NCBI RefSeq assembly: GCF_003473485.1
Contig: NC_053048.1
Span: 46,512,255-46,576,254 of the forward strand
Reading direction: 5' to 3'
DNA length: 64,000 bases
DNA from: Medicago truncatula
Taxonomy: Eukaryota; Streptophyta; Magnoliopsida; Fabales; Fabaceae
Both the position numbers and the translations under genes were made by a program. Position 1 is the stretch's first letter. Each line of letters begins with the position of its first letter. Of this stretch, positions 51,563 through 61,312 are shown piece after piece. The notes beneath the pieces were generated by a model. The model did no database searches. It was not told the origin of the DNA and worked only from the letters and a program-made list of their open reading frames with translations.

Positions 51563-51630
51563 AGCATCATAATAACATCATATAATCAACATCGTAAACA
51601 ACATCATAACATTATAATCAGTATCATATA
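51563..51630. repeat. 68-bp direct repeat inside the LTR, copy 2
   Basis: Identical to 50462-50529. It follows gctcgcgaggcgag directly and breaks the local word pattern, so it looks like a templated insertion. Confidence 0.9.
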
Positions 51631-52137
51631 AATCACACAAATCATATAAGTATATTATAAACTCATTAAAATAATCAAATAATTAGAGAGGGCGTTATAG
51701 AGGTCAACAAAATTCAACTATGAGGCTATCATAAGACAAGAACTGAGTAATGACAAATGCCAAATGGGAAGAACAAAAGAGACCTTTTGGGAATCGCAGT
51801 CAAAAATAACTTTTTGGGTAAAAAGGACACCCATGGGCAAATGGGTGAGTGCCACGTGGACATGCTTGGGAAGGAGGTGTGAACGTTTGGTCCTTTTCAG
51901 AGGACAGCTGGCTTGTATGTAATATATAATGATAATCACTGTTGTAGAGTATTTTTTTAAATAATTTAGGTATCTTCCTTTAAATCATCATTTTCTTGAA
52001 GATTACGTTTTAGTAGTTATTTGTTCCTCTTAAAAGAAATACTCCCTTCATCCCTTAAAAATATTAAAAAAAGTTGTTAGAGTAATAAAATTATCTTAAA
52101 TGTGTGTGACTATTATTTGATTATCTTTAATTTATCA

Positions 52138-52225
52138 TCGTGAGTTTAACTTAATTGGCAAGAACAATACATAATCTATGTAGGGTTCGGGGTTCAAGCC
52201 TCCGCCAACACAAAAAAAAAAAAAT
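52138..52225 (+). mobile_element. tRNA-derived SINE-like head (array unit 1)
   Basis: The A-box-like gagtttaacttaattggcaa and B-box-like ggttcgggg-ttcaagcc are followed by an A run. The same element is at 54001-54085 and 55711-55798 in units 2 and 3, so it was present before the duplication. Confidence 0.5.
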
Positions 52226-52497
52226 TATCTTTAATTTAATATATATTTAGTGTTAACTTTTCATATACCAAAACAAGTTTTTTTTTTTTAGAGAATTTAT
52301 CAATTTACATATACCAAAACAAGTTTTTTTTTTTTTTTTTTAGGGAATATACCAAAACAAGTTGGTAGTATTGATTAGAGGTGGTATATTTAGAAAAGGA
52401 GTAACCAATAAATTTAGAAATTTTTATATAATCTTATATTTACAAAAAAATAATATAAACTACTCCTATAAAAAAATACACAGGAGTATCATTAGGC

Positions 52498-52637
52498 GTA
52501 TGGGTGGGAATAGGCTAGGTCGGGCTAGGCTTTGCAAGGCCTGAGTCTGGTCTGCTGCTTGTCATAGGCTTACTTTTTAGGCATGAGTATAGCCTTCTGA
52601 AAGCCTGATACGGTCTGCTAGCATATTTAAAAGCCTA
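52498..52637. mobile_element. hAT 5' fragment (array unit 1)
   Basis: The sequence atgggtgggaataggctagg onward matches the first about 140 bp of the complete hAT at 56076-56671, including the 5' target copy ttaggcgt just before it. It is cut at agcctatttta, where it joins exonuclease-like gene sequence. Confidence 0.85.
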
Positions 52638-53503
52638 TTTTAAGAAAACGGTTCGGACCCATCTGGATGAGAAAACGGTTCTTCCCGTGGGCCAAAACAG
52701 ATATTTCAGCACTTTTATTAGTAAGTCGAGCGTAGACCTCTTCTGGTCCAAAAGAATAAAGAGAGAGAAGAATGCATTCACGATCGTTTAGGACGTCCGA
52801 CTGATGTTTTGCGATGGAAGAGCAGAGCAAAGGAACTTAAAACCCCAAACAAAAAATGGGTTGATGAATGTTACGAACTTTACCTCAGAGCAAAGGAAGC
52901 GGCGGAATGGAAATGGGAATGAAATTAGCGATGAATGAAAAAGTTGGTGTCTTTGTTGATGGTGAGAAAGAACTTAGGAGCACATCTTGGTACATGAGGT
53001 CGAGATGTTCAGCAAGAATATCAAACATGGTAACATGACTGAATGTTTCTCTCTGAGCTCTCAAATTGTGAGCAATGTTGAAACTCGCAACGGCCAACTT
53101 TGAAATCAAGTAGAGTGAGCGCGGTTTTATTGCGCACTACATCTACACATACCAACTTAACATCGGGATTGTCGAGCAACTTATTGAATTGAGGTGGTAC
53201 TAAGCCCATTTTCACTGCTTCCTTTACTTGGTAGATTAAAACGTTGTTGCAGTAGGACAACGCAATAACAGAAGCATGCTTAGCAGATTCCAATCCTATG
53301 GTTGTGAAGCCTACGATTTTCTCGCCGGGATCTTCAAGTATTCGGTTCAACCAGTTTGCAGTTGTCTCAAAATCGGCAGTAACGACTGCAACGACTTCGT
53401 ATCTACCAAAAACAGTGGAAAAGGAAGAAAAGGTAGGGTGATTGGATCTGTGTTCGATTGCCGGTAAGAGGTCGACATTGATAGGATCCATGAGAGGAGG
53501 CAT
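52627..53503 (-). pseudogene. WRN-type 3'-5' exonuclease-like gene, broken copy A
   Basis: Same gene as copy B (54496-55212). The N-terminal part (53503 to about 53085) starts MPPLMDPINVDLLPAIEHRS. A two-base deletion relative to copy B (tgttgaaactcg instead of tgttgagaaactcg, near 53080) shifts the frame. In addition, about 155 bp absent from copy B (about 52812-52972) separates the C-terminal part (DRECILLSLYSFGPEEVYAR). The extra segment could be an intron lost in copy B or an insertion. As it stands the frame is broken. Confidence 0.8.
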
Positions 53504-54230
53504 GGGGTTTGAAACGGTTGAGACAAATGAGAGATAACAAAAAATGATTCTATCCTAGGACAGAGGTCAACAAAATTCAATTGTGAGGCTATCATAAGAC
53601 AAGAACTGAGTAATGTCAAATGCCAAATGGGAAGAACAAAAGAGACCTTTTGGGAATCTCAGTCAAAAATAACTTTTTGGGTAAAAAGGACACCCATGGG
53701 CAAATGGGTGAGTGCCACGTGGACATGTTTGGGAAGGAGGTGTGAACGTTTGGTCCTTTTCAAAGGACAGCTAGCTTGTATGTAATATATAATGATAATC
53801 ACTGTTGTAGAGTATTTTTTTAAATAATTTAGGTATCTTCCTATAAATCATCATTTTCTTGAAGATTACGTTTTAGTAGTTATTTGTTCCTCTTAAAAGA
53901 AATACTCCCTTCATCCCTTAAAAATATTAAAAAAAGTTGTTAGAGTAATAAAATTATCTTAAATGTGTGTGACTATTATTTGATTATCTTTAATTTATCA
54001 TCGTGGGTTTAACTTAGTTGGTAAGAACAATACATAATCTATGTAGGGTCCGGGGTTCAAGCCTCAGCCAACACAAAAAAATAATAATTTATATTTAATT
54101 AAATATATATTTAGTGTTAACTTTTCATATACCAAAACAAGTTTTTTTTTTTTTAGAGAATTTATCAATTTACATATACCAAAACAAGTTTTTTTTTTTT
54201 TTTTTTTTTTAGGGAATATACCAAAACAAG

Positions 54231-54500
54231 TTGGTAGTATTGATTAGAGGTGGTATATTTAGAAAAGGAGTAACCAATAAATTTAGAAATTTTTATATAA
54301 TCTTATATTTACAAAAAAATAATATAAACTACTCCTATAAAAAAATACACAGGAGTATCATTAGGCGTATGGGTGGGAATAAGCTAGGTCGGGCTAGGCT
54401 TTGCAAGGCCTGAGTCTGGTCTGCTACTTGTCACAGGCTTACTTTTTAGGCATGAGTATAGCCTTCTGAAAGCCTGATACGGTCTGTTAGCATGTTTAAA
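54231..54500. mobile_element. hAT 5' fragment and flank (array unit 2)
   Basis: Repeat of the unit 1 arrangement: ttaggcgt, then atgggtgggaataagctagg, cut again at agcctatttta (about 54513) directly before the copy B 3' end. It differs from unit 1 by scattered substitutions. Confidence 0.8.
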
Positions 54501-55212
54501 AGCCTATTTTAAGAAAACGGTTCGGACCCATCTGGATGAGAAAACGGTTCTTCCCGTGGGCCAAAACAGATATTTCAGCACTTTTATTAGTAAGTCGAGC
54601 GTAGACCTCTTCTGGTCCAAAAGAATAAAGAGAGAGAAGAATGCATTCACGATCGTTTAGGACGTCCGACTGAAGTTTTGCGGGGAGCACATCTTGGTAC
54701 ATGAGGTCGAGATGTTCAGCAAGAATATCAAACATGGTAACATGACTGAATGTTTCTCGATGAGCTCTCAAATTGTGAGCAATGTTGAGAAACTCGCAAC
54801 GGCCAACTTTGAAACCAAGTAGAGTGAGCGCGGTTTTATTGCGCACTACATCTACACATACCAACTTAACATCGGGATTGTCGAGCAACCTATTGAATTG
54901 AGGTGGTACTAAGCCCATTTTCACTGCTTCCTTTACTTGGTAGATTAAAACGTTGTTGCAGTAGGACAACGCAATAGCATAAGCATGCTTAGCAGATTCC
55001 AATCCTATGGTTGTGAAGCCTACGATTTTCTCGCCGGGATCTTCAAGAATTCGGTTCAACCAGTTTGCAGTTGTCTCAAAATCGGCAGTAACGACTGCAA
55101 CGACTTCGTATCTACCAAAAACAGTGGAAAAGGAAGAAAAGGTAGGGTGATTGGATCTGTGTTCGATTGCCGGTAAGAGGTCGACATTGATAGGATCCAT
55201 GAGAGGAGGCAT
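54496..55212 (-). CDS. Degenerate WRN-type 3'-5' exonuclease-domain protein, copy B (intact frame)
   Basis: A single open frame of 238 residues starting MPPLMDPINVDLLPAIEHRS. The layout matches plant WRN-exonuclease-like (DnaQ/DEDD fold) proteins: a beta-strand block VVAVVTADFETTANWLNRIL, then KIVGFTTIGLESAKHA in place of the 'GxDxEW' motif, LSYCNNVLIYQV, PPQFNRLLDNPDVKLVCVDV, and a C-terminal VLNDRECILLSLY in place of the 'YxxxDAxxxxxxY' motif. The catalytic Asp and Glu of motif I are replaced (TTI) and motif II lacks its Asp, so nuclease activity is unlikely. The last codons (to 54496) read into the fused hAT fragment. It may be expressed, or it may be a pseudogene that still has an open frame. 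Confidence 0.65.
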   Translation of the reverse strand: MPPLMDPINVDLLPAIEHRSNHPTFSSFSTVFGRYEVVAVVTADFETTANWLNRILEDPGEKIVGFTTIGLESAKHAYAIALSYCNNVLIYQVKEAVKMGLVPPQFNRLLDNPDVKLVCVDVVRNKTALTLLGFKVGRCEFLNIAHNLRAHRETFSHVTMFDILAEHLDLMYQDVLPAKLQSDVLNDRECILLSLYSFGPEEVYARLTNKSAEISVLAHGKNRFLIQMGPNRFLKIGF

Positions 55213-56075
55213 GGGGTTTGAAACGGTTGAGACAAATGAGAGATAACAAAAAATGATTCTATCCTAGGACATAGGTCAACAAAATTCAACTGTGAGACTA
55301 TCATAAGACAAGAACTGAGTAATGCCAAATGCCAAATGGGAAGAACAAAAGAGACCTTTTGGGAATCTCAGTCAAAAATAACTTTTTGGGTAAAAAGGAC
55401 ACCCATGGGCAAATGGGTGAGTGCCACGTGGACATGCTTGGGAAGGAGGTGTGAACGTTTGGTCCTTTTCAGAGGACAGCTGGCTTGTATGTAATATATA
55501 ATGATAATCACTGTTGTAGAGTATTTTTTTTAAATAATTTAGGTATCTTCCTTTAAATCATCATTTTCTTGAAGATTACGTTTTAGTAGTTATTTGTTCC
55601 TCTTAAAAGAAATACTCCCTTCATCCCTTAAAAATATTAAAAAAAGTTGTTAGAGTAATAAAATGATCTTAAATGTGTGTGACTATTATTTGATTATCTT
55701 TAATTTATCATCGTGAGTTTAACTTAGTTGGTAAGAACAATACATAATCTATGTAGGGTCTGGGGTTCAAGCCTCAGCCAACACAAAAAAAAAAAAAAAT
55801 TATCTTTAATTAAATATATATTTAGTGTTAACTTTTCATATACCAAAACAAGTTTTTTTTTTTTAGAGAATTTATCAATTTACATATACCAAAACAAGTT
55901 TTTTTTTTTTTTTTTTTTAGGGAATATACCAAAACAAGTTGGTAGTATTGATTAGAGGTGGTATATTTAGAAAAGGAGTAACCAATAAATTTATAAATTT
56001 TTATATAATCTTATATTTACAAAAAAATAATATAAACTACTCCTATAAAAAATACACAGGAGTATCATTAGGCGT

Positions 56076-56671
56076 ATGGGTGGGAATAGGCTAGGTCGGG
56101 CTAGGCTTTGCAAGGCCTGAGTCTGGTCTGCTGCTTGTCATAGGCTTTCTTTTTAGGCATGAGTATAGCTTTCTGAAAGCCTGATATGGTCTGCTAGCCT
56201 GTTTAAAAGCCTATTTTATATGAGCATATTTAAATGAGCAATGTTATCTAAGTTTAAATAGACTAGCGAACTAATATATCAATTAGATTAAATTCTCTTT
56301 TGATAATCAAGATGAACTTTTAGGGAATTTGACTATATATTGTATCATATTTCAATTATAGTTTATAATAATACATTTAAACATGCAAAAAATTAACATA
56401 TACTAATAAACTTAAATTATTGAAAAAGTTAACAAATTTTTATTTTAATTCAAAGTACAAAATATGATATAATAATAAATAATATTATTCATATTTACTT
56501 AAATAGGCCTAATAAGAGGCGTTTTGAGTGGCATGTGGCCTAGCCTTTTAAGCTAAAAAGGCTTATAAAAAACCTAGGCCTTCTCTATTTAAGGAAAAAA
56601 ATTGACCTGACCTAATCTGTCGTAAGCTAGGCCATAAGCCCCTGTAGGCCGGCCGGGTCTACTCCCATCCC
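56076..56671. mobile_element. Complete non-autonomous hAT element, 596 bp
   Basis: Flanked by a perfect 8-bp direct repeat ttaggcgt (56068-56075 and 56672-56679), the hAT signature length. The left end atgggtgggaataggctagg is imperfectly inverted at the right end (complement gggatgggagtagacccggc). 'aggcct/aagcct' words recur near both ends. No transposase. Its left portion is what was copied in array units 1 and 2. Confidence 0.93.
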
Positions 56672-56679
56672 TTAGGCGT

Positions 56680-57545
56680 CTTGATTTGTAGGAATTGTTG
56701 GCGACCAATAAAGTTCATATATTTTGGCTTTGCAAAGTTAAAGATTTTTTATGATGATGGCTTTGCAAAGTTAAAGATTTTTTATGATGATGAATTGAGA
56801 AACGCATTTAGTAGACGTTATTTTTAACATAACCTATATAACTTTGTTTGGAGATTTTGTTTGCAAAGGGTCAATGTTTTATATTAGTTTTAATTTGGAA
56901 AAAATATATATTCATTTTGCATATGCCACTTTTTAGGGTATATCAATTGTGCTTATTTTGTTTTGTATTTTTTTTAGCATTCATGCGCGTGATTTGATCT
57001 CGTTGTGGTTATATTTCGTGTCATTGCTTCTGCCTGTTCATTTGTTGAACCGTAAAAACTAATTTTTGTTGTTTTCTTTGTACAAGCAACTAAAGTTCAT
57101 TTTGTTTTAGAACTTTGAGATTCTAAATTTGATCGAACAGATATTTTACGAAGATTGTATTATGTTACCAGATTATATTTTCTTTGATGCATTTGTTGAC
57201 TTAATCTCATGCTTACTACAAAGTCCATTCCATATCACATTCCATCTGCCTATCTATTATTCCTGAAGAGGTAAATTTTTATAAGTTCCATTCAATTTAG
57301 TGGAGGACTAAGACATCGATTCAACACATGTTTGAGATAATAATTTTAGACTAAAAGACTTTCGTTATAGAGAGTGGTTTATTTTACAATTGCATTTTCT
57401 GATATCTTTTCAAATAAAATATTATTTTATTTATTGATTTTAAATATATTTCATATAACTATGCAAACTGAATGTCATTCATGATTAAAAAAACTCCGAA
57501 CTCTATTAAATTTATTAGTTTCATTTGATTTGATGGTCATAACTA
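56680..57545. other. Gene-free stretch right of the array
   Basis: AT-rich DNA. It contains a perfect 33-bp tandem duplication (ggctttgcaaagttaaagat...) starting at 56726 and 56759. No gene seen. Confidence 0.5.
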
Positions 57546-57691
57546 CTCCCTCCGTTCTAAAATATAAGCAAATTTGACTTTTTAAGTTCATTCAATTGAT
57601 GATGTATGTGGTTTATATTTATGGACCACATACATTATTAATGAAATGAACTTAAAAAGTAAAATTTACTTATATTTAGAAACGGATGGAG
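57546..57691. mobile_element. Stowaway (Tc1/mariner) MITE
   Basis: 146 bp with ends CTCCCTCCGTTCTAAAATAT and (complement) CTCCATCCGTTTCTAAATAT. It is flanked by TA on both sides. The arms pair for most of the element (ctttttaagttcatt with aatgaacttaaaaag), with tgtatgtggt...accacataca near the centre. Confidence 0.93.
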
Positions 57692-58179
57692 TATATCTTA
57701 ATTATTACTCTTTTTTGAAGAAAAGAATGGTTATTGAAAACGGTTAAAAAAGTGATAACTATTTTTGGAGGTGGAAGGTGTTAGACATTAATTTACATAT
57801 GTCTCTAGATACATCCATTTTAAAGTCAACACATCAATTTCCATATCAGTAGTTTATTGCATCAAATTACAAATATTTATTTCAATTCATTGTGTCATTA
57901 TGTTATAGCTGTAGCTTAGAATAAGTCAACAACGTCAATCTTAATTTATCATTATTTCATTATTATTACATGCAAACCCCTTAGACAATTGCAATTGGAT
58001 CTCCATAAAGTAATTCGATGTTGCAACATCCCCGATATATGCAAACCTCACATCCTTCTTGAAAGAAAAAAAAAAGTCACGTCCTTAGCCACTCTTTCAC
58101 CTATGAGATCTAAAACCATTTTTTTTTTTTAATATTGAACTTTACTTTTCTTGCTAAACTCCTAACGATTTCTTTTGTT

Positions 58180-58460
58180 TTTAGACAAAAATAATCCTAT
58201 TTGGAAAGATATTGAAAGCAATAATGTCACAATCCTTATGGCTACTATATCTTTACTATTTGGAAGTAATGACTTGAAATTACAGTTTACTAATCAAGAA
58301 CACAAGATTTTTTCCCAACAATGGAAAAAGGTACATAACACAATTAATAGTGAAAGAATTGATAGTCTTGACAAGTTTGATTCTGATAAAAATTGATTTT
58401 GTAAATGTTGAATTTCGTTGAAATGGAAATAATTTTTGTTTAGATATGTCCATTTAAAAT
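58180..58460. repeat. Dispersed repeat, copy 1 (related to 59780-60770)
   Basis: The segment actaatcaagaacacaagat through acataacacaatta and cttgacaagtttgattctg is closely similar to 59790-59915 plus 60722-60775. The second copy is split by a solo LTR. The type of element is not clear. The small open frame here (58175-58396) is repeat-derived. Confidence 0.7.
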
Positions 58461-59789
58461 CGGATCGAAAGTCAAAACTGACCAAGTCAAAATCACCTAT
58501 TCAAACAACTTGGAATTCCACCACCAATCGGAATAAAACACGGGAAGGCGGTGCCCACTCAATAACTCCAAAATAACAGCACGCCGAACAGAAACATCTA
58601 GAGAATCGACGACGGCTAACATGTACCACCTAAAAAACACCGACCGCCCTAAAAGTCCACTGTGGCACAAGCTACTCCCTCTAACACCCTAAAAATTAGA
58701 ATTTGTAACTTTAGCTTCTACAATTGATTTTACGAAAGTTGATTCTACATAAATACTTTTAAAGATAAATCGCTTTCCATTCGATTCCCTTTATATTCAA
58801 ATTCAATTTTATTGAATCAAATCATTTAAAATTAATTTTTAACATTGCAGAATCAAACACACACTAAATCAATTTATTTTATAAAATTACTTTTACGTTG
58901 TTTATAAACTTTCATTTGATTCCAAGTTCTTATTGCAATGATAAAGCCTCAAAATCTAATTATTTTCGAATAGTCTGAGTTCTGTAAAACAGTATTCAAA
59001 ATTTAAATTGACTTCAAAATAATTAAATACAAAAAATTAACATTGATATTAAATGATGGATACATGGATAAACTATTCATACCAAATTAACTTCCAGATC
59101 AGCCACATGTCATTTTCACTTTTTTTTTTTTTTTTTTGTATTATTATGAACTCCTGTTGACACGGTAAATATTTCTCATATAGTTCATGTTTCTATAATG
59201 TGGAGCGAATATTTTTTTAGGTAAATTTGATTTATTGTAATGAATTATCATGAATATAAATAGTATTTTCTAAATCAACTTTTTATCAGAAACATTTGAG
59301 TGCTGATCCTTTATAAATTTTGGATGAATGATGAATAATGTTGGTCCTTTTTTAAATAAAAAATAATACACACACATTAACACGTTTAGTGCTGAAGCAT
59401 ATGTATATGAGAAATGATTCTGATTATATTTATATATTCTAAGATTTCTTGATTTTATTAGATATTTGAAGATTTAAATTGATTTCTGTTCTATTATACT
59501 CTGTTTTTTGGTTTCTATTGATTGGAATTATATTCTATAAACTTTGGGGACTTGGAATTGCACTCTCTTGCAGTGTTTTCACCAACGTGTCTAGAAAGTG
59601 TTACATGAAAGCAATTGGAAAGAAGGAAAAAGACTTGATAATCTAATATGAAGCCTCAAATAGAATGCAGTTATTGACCTTTTTACCTTTCTCTTCATCA
59701 AGTGTTGTGATTACCACATGTAGCTACCGTATATTCGTTTATTCGTCCTTGCATGCTCACTATATATGTGAATCAACGTGAAAAACTTT
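58461..59789. other. Gene-free stretch
   Basis: AT-rich repeat-derived DNA with no readable gene. Confidence 0.45.
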
Positions 59790-59915
59790 TGTTACTAATC
59801 AAGAACGCAAGATTTTTTGCAAACAAGGGAAAATGTACATAACACAATTAAGGGGAAAAAAATTGATAGTGTTGACGAGTTTGATTCTGCGATGACAAAT
59901 ATTGATTTTAGTTGT

Positions 59916-60721
59916 GTTGAGATTTGGCTTCAAATTTGTGGTCTGGAAGAACAGAGAAATCGTGACACGAATTTGGCATCGTGACACGATTTTGTGATGC
60001 CGTGAGCTGGTTTGCAGGGTGCCAAATCGTGACACGATCTTGAGGAATCGTGACACGATTTGCAAACTTGCTCGTTAAGTTTCCATGATAAGGACTGGTC
60101 GTACCTTGGGACGTACGTACCAATCGTGACACGATCTGGAAATCGTGACACGATCTGAAAATCGTGACACGATTTTATCAATGGAAGGCTAGTATTTAAG
60201 TGTTCTTGTGCAGATTTTGAAGAGAGTTGGAAGAGAGAGAAACTTGGGAAATCAAAGGGAGTAACTCTAGGGTTTAGGGTCTTTGATTAGAGCTTCTCTT
60301 GGGTTGGGAAACATTGTAAACACCTTGGTGAGTGAAAATCATTGAGTGTCTTGGTGAGATTGGAAAAAGGGTAGAAATTAGGGTTGTTCTTTGTGAACTT
60401 GTCAGATCTAATTTCTTGTAACTCTTTTGTATCTCTTTTGTAAGAACTCATTGATAGTGGATTGGAGAGTTCAATCTCTCCTCCAGAGTAGGTCAAGTTT
60501 GGACCGAACTGGGTGAACAATCTTTGGTGTCTTTGTTTTCCTCTTCCCTCTCCTTTTATCTTGTGCTTGTGGTTTGTGCTTTTCACTTTGTTTCCTAGAT
60601 TAGATCTAGGTGTTGTTATTGTTGATTATTGCTTGCACCCACTTTGTTATTGGTTACTACTTTTCTTTGTTTTACATATCATACTTTGTTATTGGTGTGG
60701 TTTTGTCCGGAATTCACAACA
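59916..60721 (+). mobile_element. Solo LTR of a Ty1/copia-type retrotransposon
   Basis: 806 bp beginning TGTTGAGATTTGGC and ending GGAATTCACAACA (TGTTG...CAACA inverted tips). It is flanked by a perfect 5-bp direct repeat agttg (59911-59915 and 60722-60726). The right half has the 'agtggattgg...aggtcaagtttggaccgaac' style seen in copia LTRs. There is no internal coding region, so it is a solo LTR left by recombination. It carries seven TCGTGACACGA motifs. Confidence 0.9.
59967..60175. repeat. Seven copies of TCGTGACACGA in the LTR
   Basis: Copies occur at about 59969, 59989, 60028, 60049, 60125, 60143 and 60162, most embedded in aaTCGTGACACGAt. The motif is palindromic except for its centre base. 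Clustering in the LTR upstream half suggests a regulatory array, but that is inference. Confidence 0.9.
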
Positions 60722-60775
60722 AGTTGAAATTAAATTAAAATTGAAATTATTTTTGTTTGGATGCATCCATTTAAA

Positions 60776-61312
60776 AATGAACTGAACAATATTTAAGGGC
60801 AAAAATCATGTTATGAATCAAAAGTTACAAATATTTTATTCGTTAGAACTGAGAATTAAATTCTATAGACAAAACTTAATTTTAATAGATGCCAATTGTC
60901 ATCCAACCAAGTCAAAATTAATTTTATGTTTTAGGATTCACTTTTAGATCTTTACACACCAAACATACACTAGAGAAAGAGATATTGAAAGTGAAGTTAG
61001 AAATTGAACATTGAACTTTAATTTATTAATCACCGAAGAACTATGATAATGTGTTACATATAAATCAACCAAATGAAATACATTGGAATGTTTAAAAAAA
61101 AGAAAAGAATGAAAGAGCCTCATCATCCTTATGGTTTTCAAAAACTAACCAACCACATAAAAAACTTGGGTCTTAGGAGAGGGCTATATTTATGTGTGCT
61201 ATCTGTTTCTGTTTTTTGTATATGTGTATTTTTTTTTACAAGATATTGTTATTGTTTTTTTGTTTATACAACAAAAAATTCCTGAGACTAAAAAGAAGCA
61301 GCATTTGTGTGT
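60776..61312. other. Downstream flank of the YUCCA-type gene
   Basis: AT-rich intergenic DNA and probable 3' UTR of the minus-strand gene. No gene seen. Confidence 0.4.

Larger units (their letters stand above)
49427..51700 (+). mobile_element. Probable solo LTR (Ty3/gypsy-type), G-poor
   Basis: It begins TGTAACACCCCGTTTTCCCA, a common start of plant gypsy-type LTRs, and ends near gagagggcgttata, which resembles the usual GTTACA terminus with one change. The interior (49850-51480) is very poor in G and rich in 'aacatcataa' words. Words of the type gtgcggaggacaaagctcct occur at about 50829-50890 and 51000. No 5-bp TSD was found and no internal domain follows. Confidence 0.5.
51701..56219. repeat. 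Tandem segmental duplication, 2.5 units of 1.7-1.86 kb
   Basis: Units begin with aggtcaacaaaattcaa at 51701, 53564 and 55273. Each unit contains, left to right, a flank with a SINE-like head and T-rich 'ataccaaaacaagtt' repeats, the first about 140 bp of a hAT element, and (units 1 and 2) an exonuclease-like gene on the minus strand. Unit 3 keeps the flank and the hAT, then diverges at 56219 where the complete hAT continues. The units are nearly identical at base level, so the duplication is recent. Confidence 0.96.

Noticed and set aside
53276-53467. Plus-strand 63-aa frames repeated at 54985-55176
   Set aside because: They are antisense to the exonuclease-like gene; the repetition only reflects the tandem duplication.
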